Shown one piece after another: positions 16,318 through 24,864 of a DNA stretch of 64,000 bases. The stretch is from positions 24,922 to 88,921 of the forward strand of contig NZ_JBJGXI010000018.1 of the NCBI RefSeq assembly GCF_045635475.1, given 5' to 3'. Each line of letters opens with the position of its first letter. Within the stretch, counting starts at the first letter, position 1. The stretch comes from JBJGXI01 sp045635475 (lineage in GTDB: Bacteria; Bacillota; Bacilli; Bacillales; Amphibacillaceae). The notes below the pieces were generated by a model. The model was not told where the DNA came from and searched no databases. It saw nothing but the letters and a program-made list of their open reading frames with translations. The translations under genes and the position numbers were made by a program.

Positions 16318-16932
16318 ATGAAGCAAATGCGGTTCGAACCACCTACTGAACATTATGATGAAAAAATAGCATCCATTGATGAACAAATATGCAATTTAAT
16401 TATGCAACGGAAGGAAATTTCAGATAATAACCCTGGTTTTCCACCTAAGCAAATGATCACCCGTTGGGCAGCAAAATATAACCTTTACGAAGACTTTATA
16501 AATAGTGTTTTCTCACAATTTTTAGATGAAGATATGTATAAACCTGTTGTAGAGCCACAAGGATTTCTACAGAATGTGCCAGTATTAAAATCATTCGAAA
16601 GAGAGGGTGTATTTTATTCGGTAACTTTTTTACGCCAATTTGAAAATGCAAGTGTAGTTCATCTTACTATTGATCAAGATGATTTTGATGAAGAAATGCA
16701 GGAAAAGATAAAAAGACCTAGTTTGTTTAACCTTTCTGTGGAAGGCGAAGGTGTTGAGTATGATTGTCGAAATAATTTTGGCGGGGGATCAGGCGGGCAC
16801 CAATCCTATACTTACACAGTTTCACCCGCCTTACCTAACGATCTTTCGAATATCAAACTAATATTCAAAGAATATAAAATACCATTCAGCAAACCATCAG
16901 GCTTTGAATTTGTTATTCAAACGGACAATTAA
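16318..16932 (+). CDS. Hypothetical protein
   Basis: 204 residues with GGAGGAG eight bases before ATG. The N terminus (YDEKIASIDEQICNLIMQRKEIS) is a helical segment, then WAAKYNLYEDFINSVF, then a beta-rich half with GGGSGGHQSYTYTVSPALP. No signal peptide. I do not recognise the family; cytosolic by composition. Confidence 0.7.
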   Translation: MKQMRFEPPTEHYDEKIASIDEQICNLIMQRKEISDNNPGFPPKQMITRWAAKYNLYEDFINSVFSQFLDEDMYKPVVEPQGFLQNVPVLKSFEREGVFYSVTFLRQFENASVVHLTIDQDDFDEEMQEKIKRPSLFNLSVEGEGVEYDCRNNFGGGSGGHQSYTYTVSPALPNDLSNIKLIFKEYKIPFSKPSGFEFVIQTDN

Positions 16933-16945
16933 TTTTCTTGTTGCA

Positions 16946-17003
16946 TTAGGTGTCAGTTCCCAAAAAGAACAATTGTCTTTTTAGAGTACCCTGACACCTT
17001 TTG
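16946..17003. terminator. Hairpin with terminal AGGTGTCAG/CTGACACCT
   Basis: Outer stem AGGTGTCAG / CTGACACCT (16948-16956 and 16991-16999) and an inner AAAAAGA...TCTTTTT pairing, followed by TTTT on the plus strand. Ends the 16318 gene and may serve the convergent SEC-C gene. Confidence 0.6.
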
Positions 17004-17049
17004 TATGTAAGGCTTTTTCATACTATCTAGATGTTTAACAATCACCCTA

Positions 17050-17427
17050 TTAACCCTTGCCACAACATTTCTTATACTTCCTGCCACTACCACAATGACA
17101 TGGATCATTTCTACTAATCTTTTGTTCATTTCTAACAGTATTTGACTCTGTAGATTCTTCTTCATTTTCATAGTCCTCTAAAATCCTAGGTAGCTTTGAT
17201 AGCTTTTTACAATATTTTTTCTCATTAAATTCAACCTGATTTTTCAATATATCGTACATCTCTGTTAGCAAAATAGATGCAATCATTTCCTTTGACTCCG
17301 TAACAGAGTACCCTAAATCCATTAACCGATCGAGTGTCTTTTGTGTGCACTTGGGGTTATTATCTTCTAATTGATTCTCAACCACTTCGAGTACCTGTGC
17401 CTTTAGTCGGTAGTTTACCAATTTCAT
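17050..17427 (-). CDS. SEC-C metal-binding motif protein
   Basis: 125 residues. A helical N-terminal domain (MDLGYSVTESKEMIASILLTEMYDILKN) is joined by an acidic linker to the SEC-C zinc motif RNDPCHCGSGRKYKKCCG at the C terminus, as at the end of SecA. Such small proteins may bind ribosomes or nucleic acid. Weak GGTGAATG at the start. Function is not established. Confidence 0.85.
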   Translation of the reverse strand: MKLVNYRLKAQVLEVVENQLEDNNPKCTQKTLDRLMDLGYSVTESKEMIASILLTEMYDILKNQVEFNEKKYCKKLSKLPRILEDYENEEESTESNTVRNEQKISRNDPCHCGSGRKYKKCCGKG

Positions 17428-17493
17428 TCACCCTTCACCTTTTTTAATCATTATAATCTTTAGCTGTTTATAGTCAAATTTGCAAAAATGCAT

Positions 17494-17527
17494 GAAACAC
17501 GGGGCAGGTTAAACCTGCCCCGTGTTC
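17494..17527. repeat. Compact palindrome related to the REP-like arms
   Basis: GAAACACGGGGCAGGTT followed at once by AACCTGCCCCGTGTTCC: nearly perfect inverted repeat without a loop. It resembles the outer arms of the larger element joined head to head. Could also act as a terminator for the minus-strand side. Confidence 0.65.
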
Positions 17528-17827
17528 CCTCGTAATTTAATGAAAAGTTACTATTCATACTACTTTTCTTCCTAATTGTCTATCACTAAATCACATTTAG
17601 AATTTCTGACTAAATTCATCGATTCAAGAAGGATTTTGATTTATTATGTAGAATATTAAACATGTACTACTTTCCTCACTAGTTTATATTCGCCCAACTA
17701 CCCATCATTAATTATGGAGTATGATGTTAGTCCTAAATAACCCGCTTAAGATAGATTTCAAAACAGCCTTTCATTCATAATGATTTCCAACTTAAATATT
17801 CCCATTCTTAGAAAGGAGGGAACTCCT
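17528..17827. other. Upstream region of the DUF3800 gene
   Basis: About 300 AT-rich bases. Apart from the AAAGGAGGGA ribosome binding site at 17812-17821 I see no clear structure. Confidence 0.45.
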
Positions 17828-18586
17828 ATGTTATCCTACATAGATGAAAGTGGTTCAATACACCCTAACGCCCCTGAATCAATCTCTACTTTAACAGCAG
17901 TCTGTATACCCCAAAATCAAGTTAGAAGTGTCATGTCCAAAATGTTTAACATTAAAAATGATCTTTATCCAGAGAAAATTATGAAAGAATTAAAGGCATC
18001 CAAGACTTTGCGTCCAAGATCTGTACAAAAGGATTATAAAAGTAAGCAATTCATTGATAGAGTTGTAAAAGAAGTAATCTGCAACTCAGATATCAAAGTA
18101 TTTGCTATTGCAATGAATAGGCCAAAACAAACAGTAAAATTTCCCAAAGAAGAATTACCTAATCATTATCGCTTGTTAATACAAAGAATTAATGGATATG
18201 CATTTTCTCAAAAAAAGTCGAGTATATTAGCATTTGATTCACAAGATGAAGATAATGATCGTATAATCTCACAGAGAATTAAAAATTATCTATATAAATC
18301 CTCAGAAGGGAAAAAATGTGGTTTAATTGTTGAATCAGCTTTCTTTGTTAATTCAAAGGTTGAAGATGGTATACAGCTCGCTGATCTTTGCGCTGGTATA
18401 ATTAGAAAATATTACGAACTTTGTTTTGAAAAAGTTTATGATGATGAATTTTCACTTTGGATTGCGGACTTATATTTTCATATCTCAAAACAAACAGAAA
18501 CTGTTGTTTCCTTGCATACTGACCAATATTTATATGGGATATATAAAATGCCTGACAAATATCTTTATGATAAGAATGATGAATAA
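17828..18586 (+). CDS. DUF3800 domain protein
   Basis: 252 residues from ATG 17828, chosen for the AAAGGAGGGA just before it. MLSYIDESGS is the DUF3800 opening, with the acidic D-E-S-G of an RNase H-like fold; later LAFDSQDEDND and GIQLADLCAGIIRKYYE supply further acidic positions. DUF3800 genes are frequent in prophages and defence islands and are presumed nucleases or nucleic-acid binding proteins, without proven activity here. Appears monocistronic. Confidence 0.85.
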   Translation: MLSYIDESGSIHPNAPESISTLTAVCIPQNQVRSVMSKMFNIKNDLYPEKIMKELKASKTLRPRSVQKDYKSKQFIDRVVKEVICNSDIKVFAIAMNRPKQTVKFPKEELPNHYRLLIQRINGYAFSQKKSSILAFDSQDEDNDRIISQRIKNYLYKSSEGKKCGLIVESAFFVNSKVEDGIQLADLCAGIIRKYYELCFEKVYDDEFSLWIADLYFHISKQTETVVSLHTDQYLYGIYKMPDKYLYDKNDE

Positions 18587-18884
18587 TTTCGAAGCGATAA
18601 GTAATACTAATAGTTAGGCTGATTTGTTATTCTTTATATGAGTTGCAAGATCAGCTAAAACTATAGTTGACTTTTAGAACTAACTATGGTTTAATACTTT
18701 CAAAGACTGGTAATGTGGTTCTTAACATGAGCTGCTTATACTGGTCTTTATTTATTATCATATTCTTGATTTAACCGCTTAAATCTATATAAGTTATATA
18801 ACTTCACTAGATATAGGGTTGGAGATACTTTGCGATTTTTCCAGAAATGCAGGGTGGATCTAACCCTTTTATTATTTATTTTTT
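18587..18884. other. Gene-free spacer
   Basis: Only a weak inverted repeat AAACTATAGTT...AACTATGGTTT at 18656-18696, possibly the DUF3800 terminator. Confidence 0.45.
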
Positions 18885-18967
18885 GGAACGCGGGGTCAGT
18901 TTTATCGTTCCAGCAGGCCCATAAGTTTTTTTCATAGACTGGAACAGTAAACCTGACCCCCTGTTCC
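18885..18967 (+). repeat. REP-like hairpin element, copy 3
   Basis: Well conserved; right end GACCCCCTGTTCC lies three bases from the stop codon of the oxidoreductase gene (minus strand, 18971). Confidence 0.95.
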
Positions 18968-18970
18968 CCT

Positions 18971-20203
18971 CTACACTCTCCGCTTTTGAAATACTTCTCT
19001 CCCATTCTTAAACAGGGTAATCATCAGCGAGAGTAAAGGTGAGAAACTAGGTTTAGTAGATTTACCTTTACCTAGCCGTTCTAATTGCTGACTATACCAT
19101 GTGATTTCCATTAATCCTTTGTTATCAATAAAGGGTAATCCTGTTTTTATTGGCTTGATAGAAAGATTTCCAACCTTATCCTGCAGTAATTGGTTTGGAT
19201 AATTAGGATAAAGAGCCATTGGTCGTGCGATTCCGATAAAGTCTGTTGCGCCAGATTTTAATGCTTCGTCCATTGCAGATGGAGTTCGAAAGCCTCCTGT
19301 TAATACGAGAGGAACGTTCGTTTTCTCTTTTAACTTTTCAGCGTAGTCTAAAAAATACGCTTCTCGCTTAACTGTTGAAGGTTTAGCGTTTTTCCCAAAC
19401 AACGCTGCCTTTTCATAAGTACCACCAGAAATTTCAATTAGGTCAATCCCCAACCGCTCTAGTTCAGAAATTACAAAGTGGGAGTCTTCTTCAGAAAATC
19501 CCGCTTTCATAAAGTCGGAACTATTTATTTTCACCCCGATTGGGAAGTCATCGCCAACTTTTGCACGGATAGCATGATAAATTTCTGACAAAAATCGAAA
19601 ACGATTTTCAATTGGTCCTCCCCATTCGTCTTCTCTCTGATTATGCCTAGGCGAAAGAAACTGGCTTATCAAATATCCATGTGCAGCGTGAATCTGTACT
19701 CCGGTAAAGCCAGCGGTTTTTGCAAGCATCGCCGTATTGGCAAACCGTTGAATAATTTCTTTAATTTCTTCAGAAGAGAGCGCACGACATTTAGGAAAAA
19801 AGCGTTGTAAACCCGGTTCAAAAGGAATTGCTGATGGAGCTACCGCTTCCTCAACAACACCTTTTAGCACTTGTTTTCCAGGATGATTAATTTGCATCCA
19901 AAAATGAGTATTATTCTTTGTTCCTGCTTCCGCCCATTGTTTAAATAAATCTAGATGATCATCGTCCTCAAGTACTACATTTCTCGGTTCTCCTAGTGCT
20001 TTAGTATCAACCATCACATTTCCTGAAATGACTAATCCCGCTCCACCATTTGCCCACGTTTGATAAAGTCGGACAAGGTTGTCCGTTGGTAAATACTTGC
20101 TTGTAGCCATACCTTCACTCATCGCCGATTTAACGATTCTATTCTTGAAAGTAACATTCTTATTTTTTAATGTATACGGCTCTAATATTAATGATTGTTT
20201 CAT
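18971..20203 (-). CDS. NADH:flavin oxidoreductase (Old Yellow Enzyme family)
   Basis: 410-residue FMN-dependent TIM-barrel oxidoreductase, expected to reduce activated C=C bonds or nitro compounds with NAD(P)H. It has KNRIVKSAMSEGMA near the N terminus, GVQIHAAHGYLISQFLSP with the paired active-site histidines (about 183-186), and GGFRTPSAMDEALKSGATDFIGIARP forming the FMN phosphate site. RBS GGAGACTT before ATG. Single gene bracketed by two REP-like elements (18885 and 20253). Confidence 0.92.
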   Translation of the reverse strand: MKQSLILEPYTLKNKNVTFKNRIVKSAMSEGMATSKYLPTDNLVRLYQTWANGGAGLVISGNVMVDTKALGEPRNVVLEDDDHLDLFKQWAEAGTKNNTHFWMQINHPGKQVLKGVVEEAVAPSAIPFEPGLQRFFPKCRALSSEEIKEIIQRFANTAMLAKTAGFTGVQIHAAHGYLISQFLSPRHNQREDEWGGPIENRFRFLSEIYHAIRAKVGDDFPIGVKINSSDFMKAGFSEEDSHFVISELERLGIDLIEISGGTYEKAALFGKNAKPSTVKREAYFLDYAEKLKEKTNVPLVLTGGFRTPSAMDEALKSGATDFIGIARPMALYPNYPNQLLQDKVGNLSIKPIKTGLPFIDNKGLMEITWYSQQLERLGKGKSTKPSFSPLLSLMITLFKNGREVFQKRRV

Positions 20204-20252
20204 ATGATTAAGTCTCCTTCATAACTTGCGCGATAAATCCATTGTCAACAGG

Positions 20253-20335
20253 GGAACGCGGGGTCAGTTTTATCGTTCCAGCCTGACCTTAAGTTTTTTT
20301 CATAGACTGGAACAGTAGACCTGACCCGCTGTTCC
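20253..20335 (+). repeat. REP-like hairpin element, copy 4
   Basis: Well conserved. Its right end is one base from the stop codon of the 20337 gene. Confidence 0.95.
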
Positions 20336-20336
20336 C

Positions 20337-21023
20337 CTAATACGGATATACATTGCCACTTTCTATGATATACCAATGATCCTTCACCTTGCCGAGAGCT
20401 AAATTAATACTCCACCCTTTTTCACATAGGTCAGCGATCTGCTTTGTTACTTTAACTGGAATAATGTCCGTCACTTCTCCAAATTCATCCTGTAACAACA
20501 GCTTCCCATCTCTTACCTCTTCCACTAAAAAAACACCATCAATAACTTCCGTATAATTCCTCTCCGGAGCTTGCTGTACCTGCTTAATAAGCAGGTTTGC
20601 CAATTTTTCAGCCTTGGGAAGTTCTTTAACCTCACCAAAATAATACTGAAAATCATGATAGCTAGTGGTGTCAATATAGTTATTTTCATAGAGCCATTTT
20701 GCTAATTTCTTCATGACACGGATCGATTTTTTCATGAACGCTTCTCCGCCAATTTTGCGGGTGACAAAGGAATTTAAGAACTGACCAAAAGTACCTGTAT
20801 TCAACTGCTCTGCCCCAAACAATCTCGTAAAGCAGTCCTCATCCTCATTGAATTCTAGTTCCCACTCTTTCATCTCTTCCTCGTCTAAGTACAGGTAAGC
20901 ATAGCTATTTAAATATATTTTAAAGAAATAAATCACTTCATCATACTCTCGAAAAGTCCTTGTCTTCAGGCTGTTTTGTTGGTCGTGTAAAAACTGTTCA
21001 AGTAATGCATCTAGATTTACCAT
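20337..21023 (-). CDS. Hypothetical protein with recombinase-like N-terminal domain
   Basis: 228 residues. The N terminus (ALLEQFLHDQQNSLKTRTFREYDEVIYFFKIYL) has the look of the SAM-like core-binding domain of tyrosine recombinases, but the catalytic domain with R-H-R-Y is absent. The C-terminal 80 residues are beta-rich (DGVFLVEEVRDGKLLLQDEFG). Function unknown. Weak AGGGAAA upstream. Sits between a REP-like element at its stop codon and a palindrome-rich intergenic region at its start. Confidence 0.7.
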   Translation of the reverse strand: MVNLDALLEQFLHDQQNSLKTRTFREYDEVIYFFKIYLNSYAYLYLDEEEMKEWELEFNEDEDCFTRLFGAEQLNTGTFGQFLNSFVTRKIGGEAFMKKSIRVMKKLAKWLYENNYIDTTSYHDFQYYFGEVKELPKAEKLANLLIKQVQQAPERNYTEVIDGVFLVEEVRDGKLLLQDEFGEVTDIIPVKVTKQIADLCEKGWSINLALGKVKDHWYIIESGNVYPY

Positions 21024-21388
21024 CGATTTCCCTACCTTTTTTTCATATGTTTTTGTATAGATTGTAGCATTTTTATTACTTTTCTACGACGGGCATATAC
21101 TACCTGAACAATTTAGTTACCTTGGGTAGTAGTAAAATACTCGCTTTCGGACAACTTGACAGATTTGTACACAAGCGAGCCCAGTCACTCAAGTAGGTAG
21201 TCTACTACGGATTGAGCCGCAATTATACAACGTTCTATAATCGTTGAGAGTTGTTTTTTTGGTGCATATGTTGGAGGCCTTTTAAATTTTTTTACCTTAA
21301 ATTAAAGAATAGCAGTGACTGACAGGGAGTTGAAGCAAGAGAAAAATTTGGTTCAAATTCTGACAATTAGTTATTGACCAATTCATTT
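21024..21388. other. Gene-free interval with weak inverted repeats
   Basis: Contains GGGTAGTAGT...CTACTAC and CTCGCT...AGCGAG pairings between 21122 and 21220 that could fold as RNA, but no known riboswitch class is recognised. Confidence 0.35.
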
Positions 21389-21420
21389 CTAATAACTATA
21401 GTTATTAGAACACGTGTTCT
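21389..21420. promoter_or_regulatory. Two overlapping perfect palindromes
   Basis: CTAATAACTATAGTTATTAG (21389-21408) is a 20-base perfect palindrome and AGAACACGTGTTCT (21407-21420) a 14-base perfect palindrome sharing its last two bases. They lie just upstream of the 21448 gene, where operators would be expected. Confidence 0.6.
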
Positions 21421-21447
21421 CATCTCGGTTGAAAGGAGGTCTTGAAA

Positions 21448-21648
21448 TTGACAATTGGTGATCGATATAAAACTGGTCAACTTTCTCCAGCAAATGCTTA
21501 TTACAAGTGGGATGGATATACAGACGGGACACGTTCTCCTAGTCCCACAGATGAAGAGAGTAAAATAAAACTCGAGAAAAGTGAAGTATTTCCACCAATC
21601 AATTCGTGTGATAAAGGGGCTTATTGGCGCATGACTTCTTATGCGTAA
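21448..21648 (+). CDS. YjzC-like small protein
   Basis: 66 residues from a TTG at 21448, eight bases after GAAAGGAGG; a TTG at 21442 is too close to the ribosome binding site. The pattern GDRYKTGQLSPANAYYKWDGYTDG, PSPTDEES, FPPINSCDKGAYWRM resembles the YjzC family of small Bacillus proteins of unknown function. A terminator follows. Confidence 0.7.
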   Translation: MTIGDRYKTGQLSPANAYYKWDGYTDGTRSPSPTDEESKIKLEKSEVFPPINSCDKGAYWRMTSYA

Positions 21649-21651
21649 TAA

Positions 21652-21699
21652 GGTATATAAGATCTTGGTTGGATCCGCCATGATCTTATACCCTTTCTC
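21652..21699 (+). terminator. Terminator after YjzC-like gene
   Basis: GGTATATAAGATC pairs with GATCTTATACC and is followed by a CTTTCTCTTCTT pyrimidine run. Confidence 0.65.
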
Positions 21700-21740
21700 T
21701 TCTTACTTTTTTGAATAAGCATTCTAAAAAGGAGGTAAAA

Positions 21741-22196
21741 GTGAATTATTTAAAGGTTTATAACAAAGAAAATACAGAATACTATAAAGGGATCACTAGT
21801 TTACTAAGTAGCGAAGATTTGCTTATATTAGAACAAGAATCTTGGTTTTTCCCATGGATTCAAGAATATTTCACTCCAAACAGGGTCGTACATAAATTAC
21901 TACTGAGAAACTCAGACTACGTCATTCAGGGCCTTATCTCTTATTCATATCAGGATAACTTTCTTCTCATTAACTTTCTTGAATCTGCTCCCATTAACAA
22001 AACTGACCACGGTTTAAAAATTTCTCCCGCACTAATAACTATCGCATGTATTGAAAGTTTCAAATTAGGTTTTGATGGATTCGTAGCAATGGATGTTAAA
22101 TTAAACACCAAATTAATCAAATACTATGAAAGTCTTGGAGCAATTTACATTGGACGAAACCGTATGGTCTTGGACACATTTCATCCAATTCAATAA
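21741..22196 (+). CDS. GNAT-like acetyltransferase
   Basis: 151 residues from GTG 21741, which follows AAAAAGGAGG by six bases. YVIQGLISYSYQDNFLLINFLESAP resembles the central GNAT strands, and KLIKYYESLGAIYIGRNRMVLD the C-terminal Y-x-x-x-G-F-like part of the fold. The acetyl-CoA loop is not well conserved, so the class call is moderate. Probably cotranscribed with the small gene at 22230. Confidence 0.55.
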   Translation: MNYLKVYNKENTEYYKGITSLLSSEDLLILEQESWFFPWIQEYFTPNRVVHKLLLRNSDYVIQGLISYSYQDNFLLINFLESAPINKTDHGLKISPALITIACIESFKLGFDGFVAMDVKLNTKLIKYYESLGAIYIGRNRMVLDTFHPIQ

Positions 22197-22229
22197 TTGA
22201 TATATACTTAATTAAGGAGGGTGATTTGG

Positions 22230-22394
22230 ATGAATAATTTCAATAATGCATCCACTGTCCATGACAAATTACTTAAAGAAATTGACAGAGAAGAAAATGG
22301 GCTCTATGCTTATTCTCAACCCGAAAAAGACCGTATCGAAGCAGATAAACTGGTTAAAGAATTTATTAAAAAATACAAAAAACAACATAAATAG
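22230..22394 (+). CDS. Small basic/acidic hypothetical protein
   Basis: 54 codons with TTAAGGAGGGTGATTTGG just before the ATG, a strong ribosome binding site. Translation begins MNNFNNASTVHDKLLKEIDR and is helical and charged (YSQPEKDRIEADKLVKEFIKK). No relative recognised. Follows the GNAT-like gene by 33 bases and precedes a strong terminator. Confidence 0.7.
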   Translation: MNNFNNASTVHDKLLKEIDREENGLYAYSQPEKDRIEADKLVKEFIKKYKKQHK

Positions 22395-22457
22395 AAGCAG
22401 TCTACCGGAGAACCATAGGGTCGGTCCTTTCTGGAAACAATCGGAAGTTTGCGAGAA

Positions 22458-22505
22458 AAGAAGGCACAGTTAGCTATATAAGCTATCTGTGCCTTCTTGC
22501 TGTTT
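22458..22505 (+). terminator. Strong rho-independent terminator
   Basis: AAGAAGGCACAG / CTGTGCCTTCTT stem with an inner TAGCTATATAAGCTA pairing, then GCTGTTT. Confidence 0.75.
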
Positions 22506-22507
22506 AG

Positions 22508-22593
22508 TGAAACGCGGGGTCAGGTTTATCGTTCCAACAGGATCTTAAGTTTTTGCCTCATAAACCGCAACAGTTAACCTGACCCCTTGTTCC
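22508..22593 (+). repeat. REP-like hairpin element, copy 5
   Basis: Left end GAAACGCGGGGTCAG, right end GACCCCTTGTTCC, followed by a second partial right end CCCCTTGTTCC at 22595-22605. Confidence 0.92.
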
Positions 22594-22741
22594 ACCCCTT
22601 GTTCCACCAAAACTAAAAAAGATATATTTCCCAAAAATTATAGTATACACTTATATAGAAATGAATCTCTTTGGCACCTAAAGAACGACCGCTTAGCAGA
22701 GAAACAAACGGGTGCGGTTGACTAAGATTGGAGTTGAGAAA

Positions 22742-23662
22742 ATGACGAACGTAATGATTGAAGTAAATGGCCTGTCAAAAAGTTATGGAGAGCTTACTGC
22801 GGTAAATGAGGTCACCTTCCACGTAAATACTGGTGAGGTCTTTGGTCTGCTTGGTCCAAATGGAGCTGGAAAAACAACAACAATTGAAATGCTCGTTGGA
22901 TTACGAAAGCCGGATCAGGGGACTGCCATCCTGTCTGGATATGACGTCCGAATGCAACTGAATCAAGTAAAAGAGGTGATTGGCATCCAATTGCAATCCA
23001 CCTCTCTGTTCGAATTATTAACGGTACAAGAAATTATGGAAATGTATGCGAGCTTCTACCCAAGATCCATCTCGATTCCAGACACCATTGAGGATATGCT
23101 CCTAACAGATAAGAAGAATACTAGAATTAAAGCATTGTCTGGCGGACAAAAGCAACGTCTGGCCATTGCCTTAGCTATTATTCATGACCCTAACATCATC
23201 TTTCTTGACGAACCCACAACTGGCCTTGACCCGCAAGCACGCAGAACACTTTGGGATATTATCGAAAATTTGAAAGCGAGAGGGAAAACGATTGTACTTT
23301 CCACCCATTACATGGATGAAGCACATATTTTATGTGACCGGATTGGAATTATGGATCAAGGAGACCTTATTGCGTTGGACACACCATCCAACCTCGTAAA
23401 GAAGCTTCAATCCGAAAGTGCCATTGAATTCTCCTTAGCACAAAGTGCAAATACTACCTTTTTAGAACAGCTACAGGGGGTAAAGCAGGTAACTCAAAGA
23501 GGAGAGAAATATGTCCTCTACACGGATAACATCCAAACGTCTCTTATCGATTTAGTACAACAAGCACAGCGCTTGCATATTAATCTCGAAGATTTACAAA
23601 CAAGAACAGCGACATTAGAAGATGTGTTTATTCATATGACCGGAAGGAGTTTACGAGAATGA
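22742..23662 (+). CDS. ABC transporter ATP-binding protein
   Basis: 306 residues from ATG 22742 (GGAG eight bases before). Walker A GPNGAGKTTT, Q-loop after IGIQLQ, signature LSGGQKQRLAIA, Walker B IIFLDEP and D-loop TGLDPQ are all present, followed by a DrrA-type C-terminal extension. It energises the permease encoded next, with which it overlaps by four bases. The pair is of the ABC-2 drug or antimicrobial-peptide export type; substrate unknown. Confidence 0.92.
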   Translation: MTNVMIEVNGLSKSYGELTAVNEVTFHVNTGEVFGLLGPNGAGKTTTIEMLVGLRKPDQGTAILSGYDVRMQLNQVKEVIGIQLQSTSLFELLTVQEIMEMYASFYPRSISIPDTIEDMLLTDKKNTRIKALSGGQKQRLAIALAIIHDPNIIFLDEPTTGLDPQARRTLWDIIENLKARGKTIVLSTHYMDEAHILCDRIGIMDQGDLIALDTPSNLVKKLQSESAIEFSLAQSANTTFLEQLQGVKQVTQRGEKYVLYTDNIQTSLIDLVQQAQRLHINLEDLQTRTATLEDVFIHMTGRSLRE

Positions 23663-24759
23663 AGGCATATTGGCAATTAACATTAGGACAATTACGAATT
23701 TTCGCTAGAAATCGTCAGGTATTATTCTTCACGCTGCTTTTTCCTATCATCCTTATGTTTGCACTTGGCTCATTTGCAGGAGGCACTGGTAATAATGCGA
23801 TTTCGATGGCGATTGTTGATCATGATGACTCAGAAACCTCTCAGCAGCTTCTCTCAAGCTTTGAAAAAAATGAAGCAATTAAATTAGATCAAATAGCTGA
23901 CATCGATGCAGCATTAGATCAGTTGAAAAAGACGGATTATCAGGTGGTAGTAGAGATTCCTAAGGGCTATGGAGAGCAGGTAGAATCACATACCGATCAA
24001 TCAGTTCCCTCCATGCTTCCAGTCTATTACAACGAAACCAGTGTTACGACATCACAACTAGCGCTGACTGTGGTGAATGCCACGGTAGATCAATTAAGTA
24101 AACGCATGGAAAATTACATACCGGTTGTGGAAGTTCAATCAGAAGGTGTGCGGGGATTAGACTTAGGATATATTGATTTTCTCGTCCCTGGTATTGTGGC
24201 CATGATGATCATGAACAATAACATGAATGGGGTAGCAGGACAAATTTCTGCCTGGAGAGAGCGCGGTATTTTAAGAAGAATGCAAGGAACCAGGCTGAAA
24301 GCATCCACATTTATTGCAGCACAAATTACCGCCCGTCTGTTACTTAATGGCTTTCAAGCCTTGCTCGTTTTAATCATAGCCAGCCTTATGTTTAATGTAA
24401 CGGTCAATGGTTCTTGGCTAGCATTAATCACCTTTGTTGTTTTAGGCACACTGGCGTTTATGGCAATTGGCTTTATTATCGCTGGCCTTGCGAAAAATCC
24501 AGAAAGTGCTGGACCAATTGCTGCATTCGTTTCCTTTCCTATGTTGTTTTTAGGTGGCGTATTCTTCCCTATTGACAGTATGCCCGAATTTTTGCAGCCA
24601 TTTGTCAACATCTTGCCGATCTCGCACTTGAGCACAGCGCTTCGCGAAACGATGAACATAGGCACCTCATTCTTCGCACTTTGGCAAGACTGGCTCCTAT
24701 TAGTCGCTTGGCTAGTCGTGTCATTTTTGATTGCAAGCAGAACATTTCGGTGGGAATAG
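23659..24759 (+). CDS. ABC-2 type transporter permease
   Basis: 366-residue membrane protein. One N-terminal segment (VLFFTLLFPIILMFALGSF), a large outside domain (residues 45-160), then five more membrane segments from about 175, ending in the AWLVVSFLIAS helix. PMLFLGGVFFPIDSMPEFLQ is the typical loop of the family. ATGA overlap with the ATPase gene. Export of a toxic or lipid-like compound is inferred from family. Confidence 0.9.
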   Translation: MKAYWQLTLGQLRIFARNRQVLFFTLLFPIILMFALGSFAGGTGNNAISMAIVDHDDSETSQQLLSSFEKNEAIKLDQIADIDAALDQLKKTDYQVVVEIPKGYGEQVESHTDQSVPSMLPVYYNETSVTTSQLALTVVNATVDQLSKRMENYIPVVEVQSEGVRGLDLGYIDFLVPGIVAMMIMNNNMNGVAGQISAWRERGILRRMQGTRLKASTFIAAQITARLLLNGFQALLVLIIASLMFNVTVNGSWLALITFVVLGTLAFMAIGFIIAGLAKNPESAGPIAAFVSFPMLFLGGVFFPIDSMPEFLQPFVNILPISHLSTALRETMNIGTSFFALWQDWLLLVAWLVVSFLIASRTFRWE

Positions 24760-24765
24760 GAGGTT

Positions 24766-24851
24766 GGAACGCGGGGTCAGGTTTATCGTTCCAGCAGGCC
24801 CATGAGTTTTTTTTCTCTTAGGCCGCAACAGTAAACCTGACCCCCTGTTCC
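24766..24851 (+). repeat. REP-like hairpin element, copy 6
   Basis: Begins 7 bases after the permease stop. The right end is followed by an additional CCGTTCC. This element plus the adjoining MFS gene end is the parent of the decayed duplicate at 8070-8310. Confidence 0.95.
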
Positions 24852-24864
24852 CCGTTCCATTCCT

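Noticed and set aside
21122..21220. Possible riboswitch or T-box
   Set aside because: Stems are weak and no conserved core of a known class is seen.
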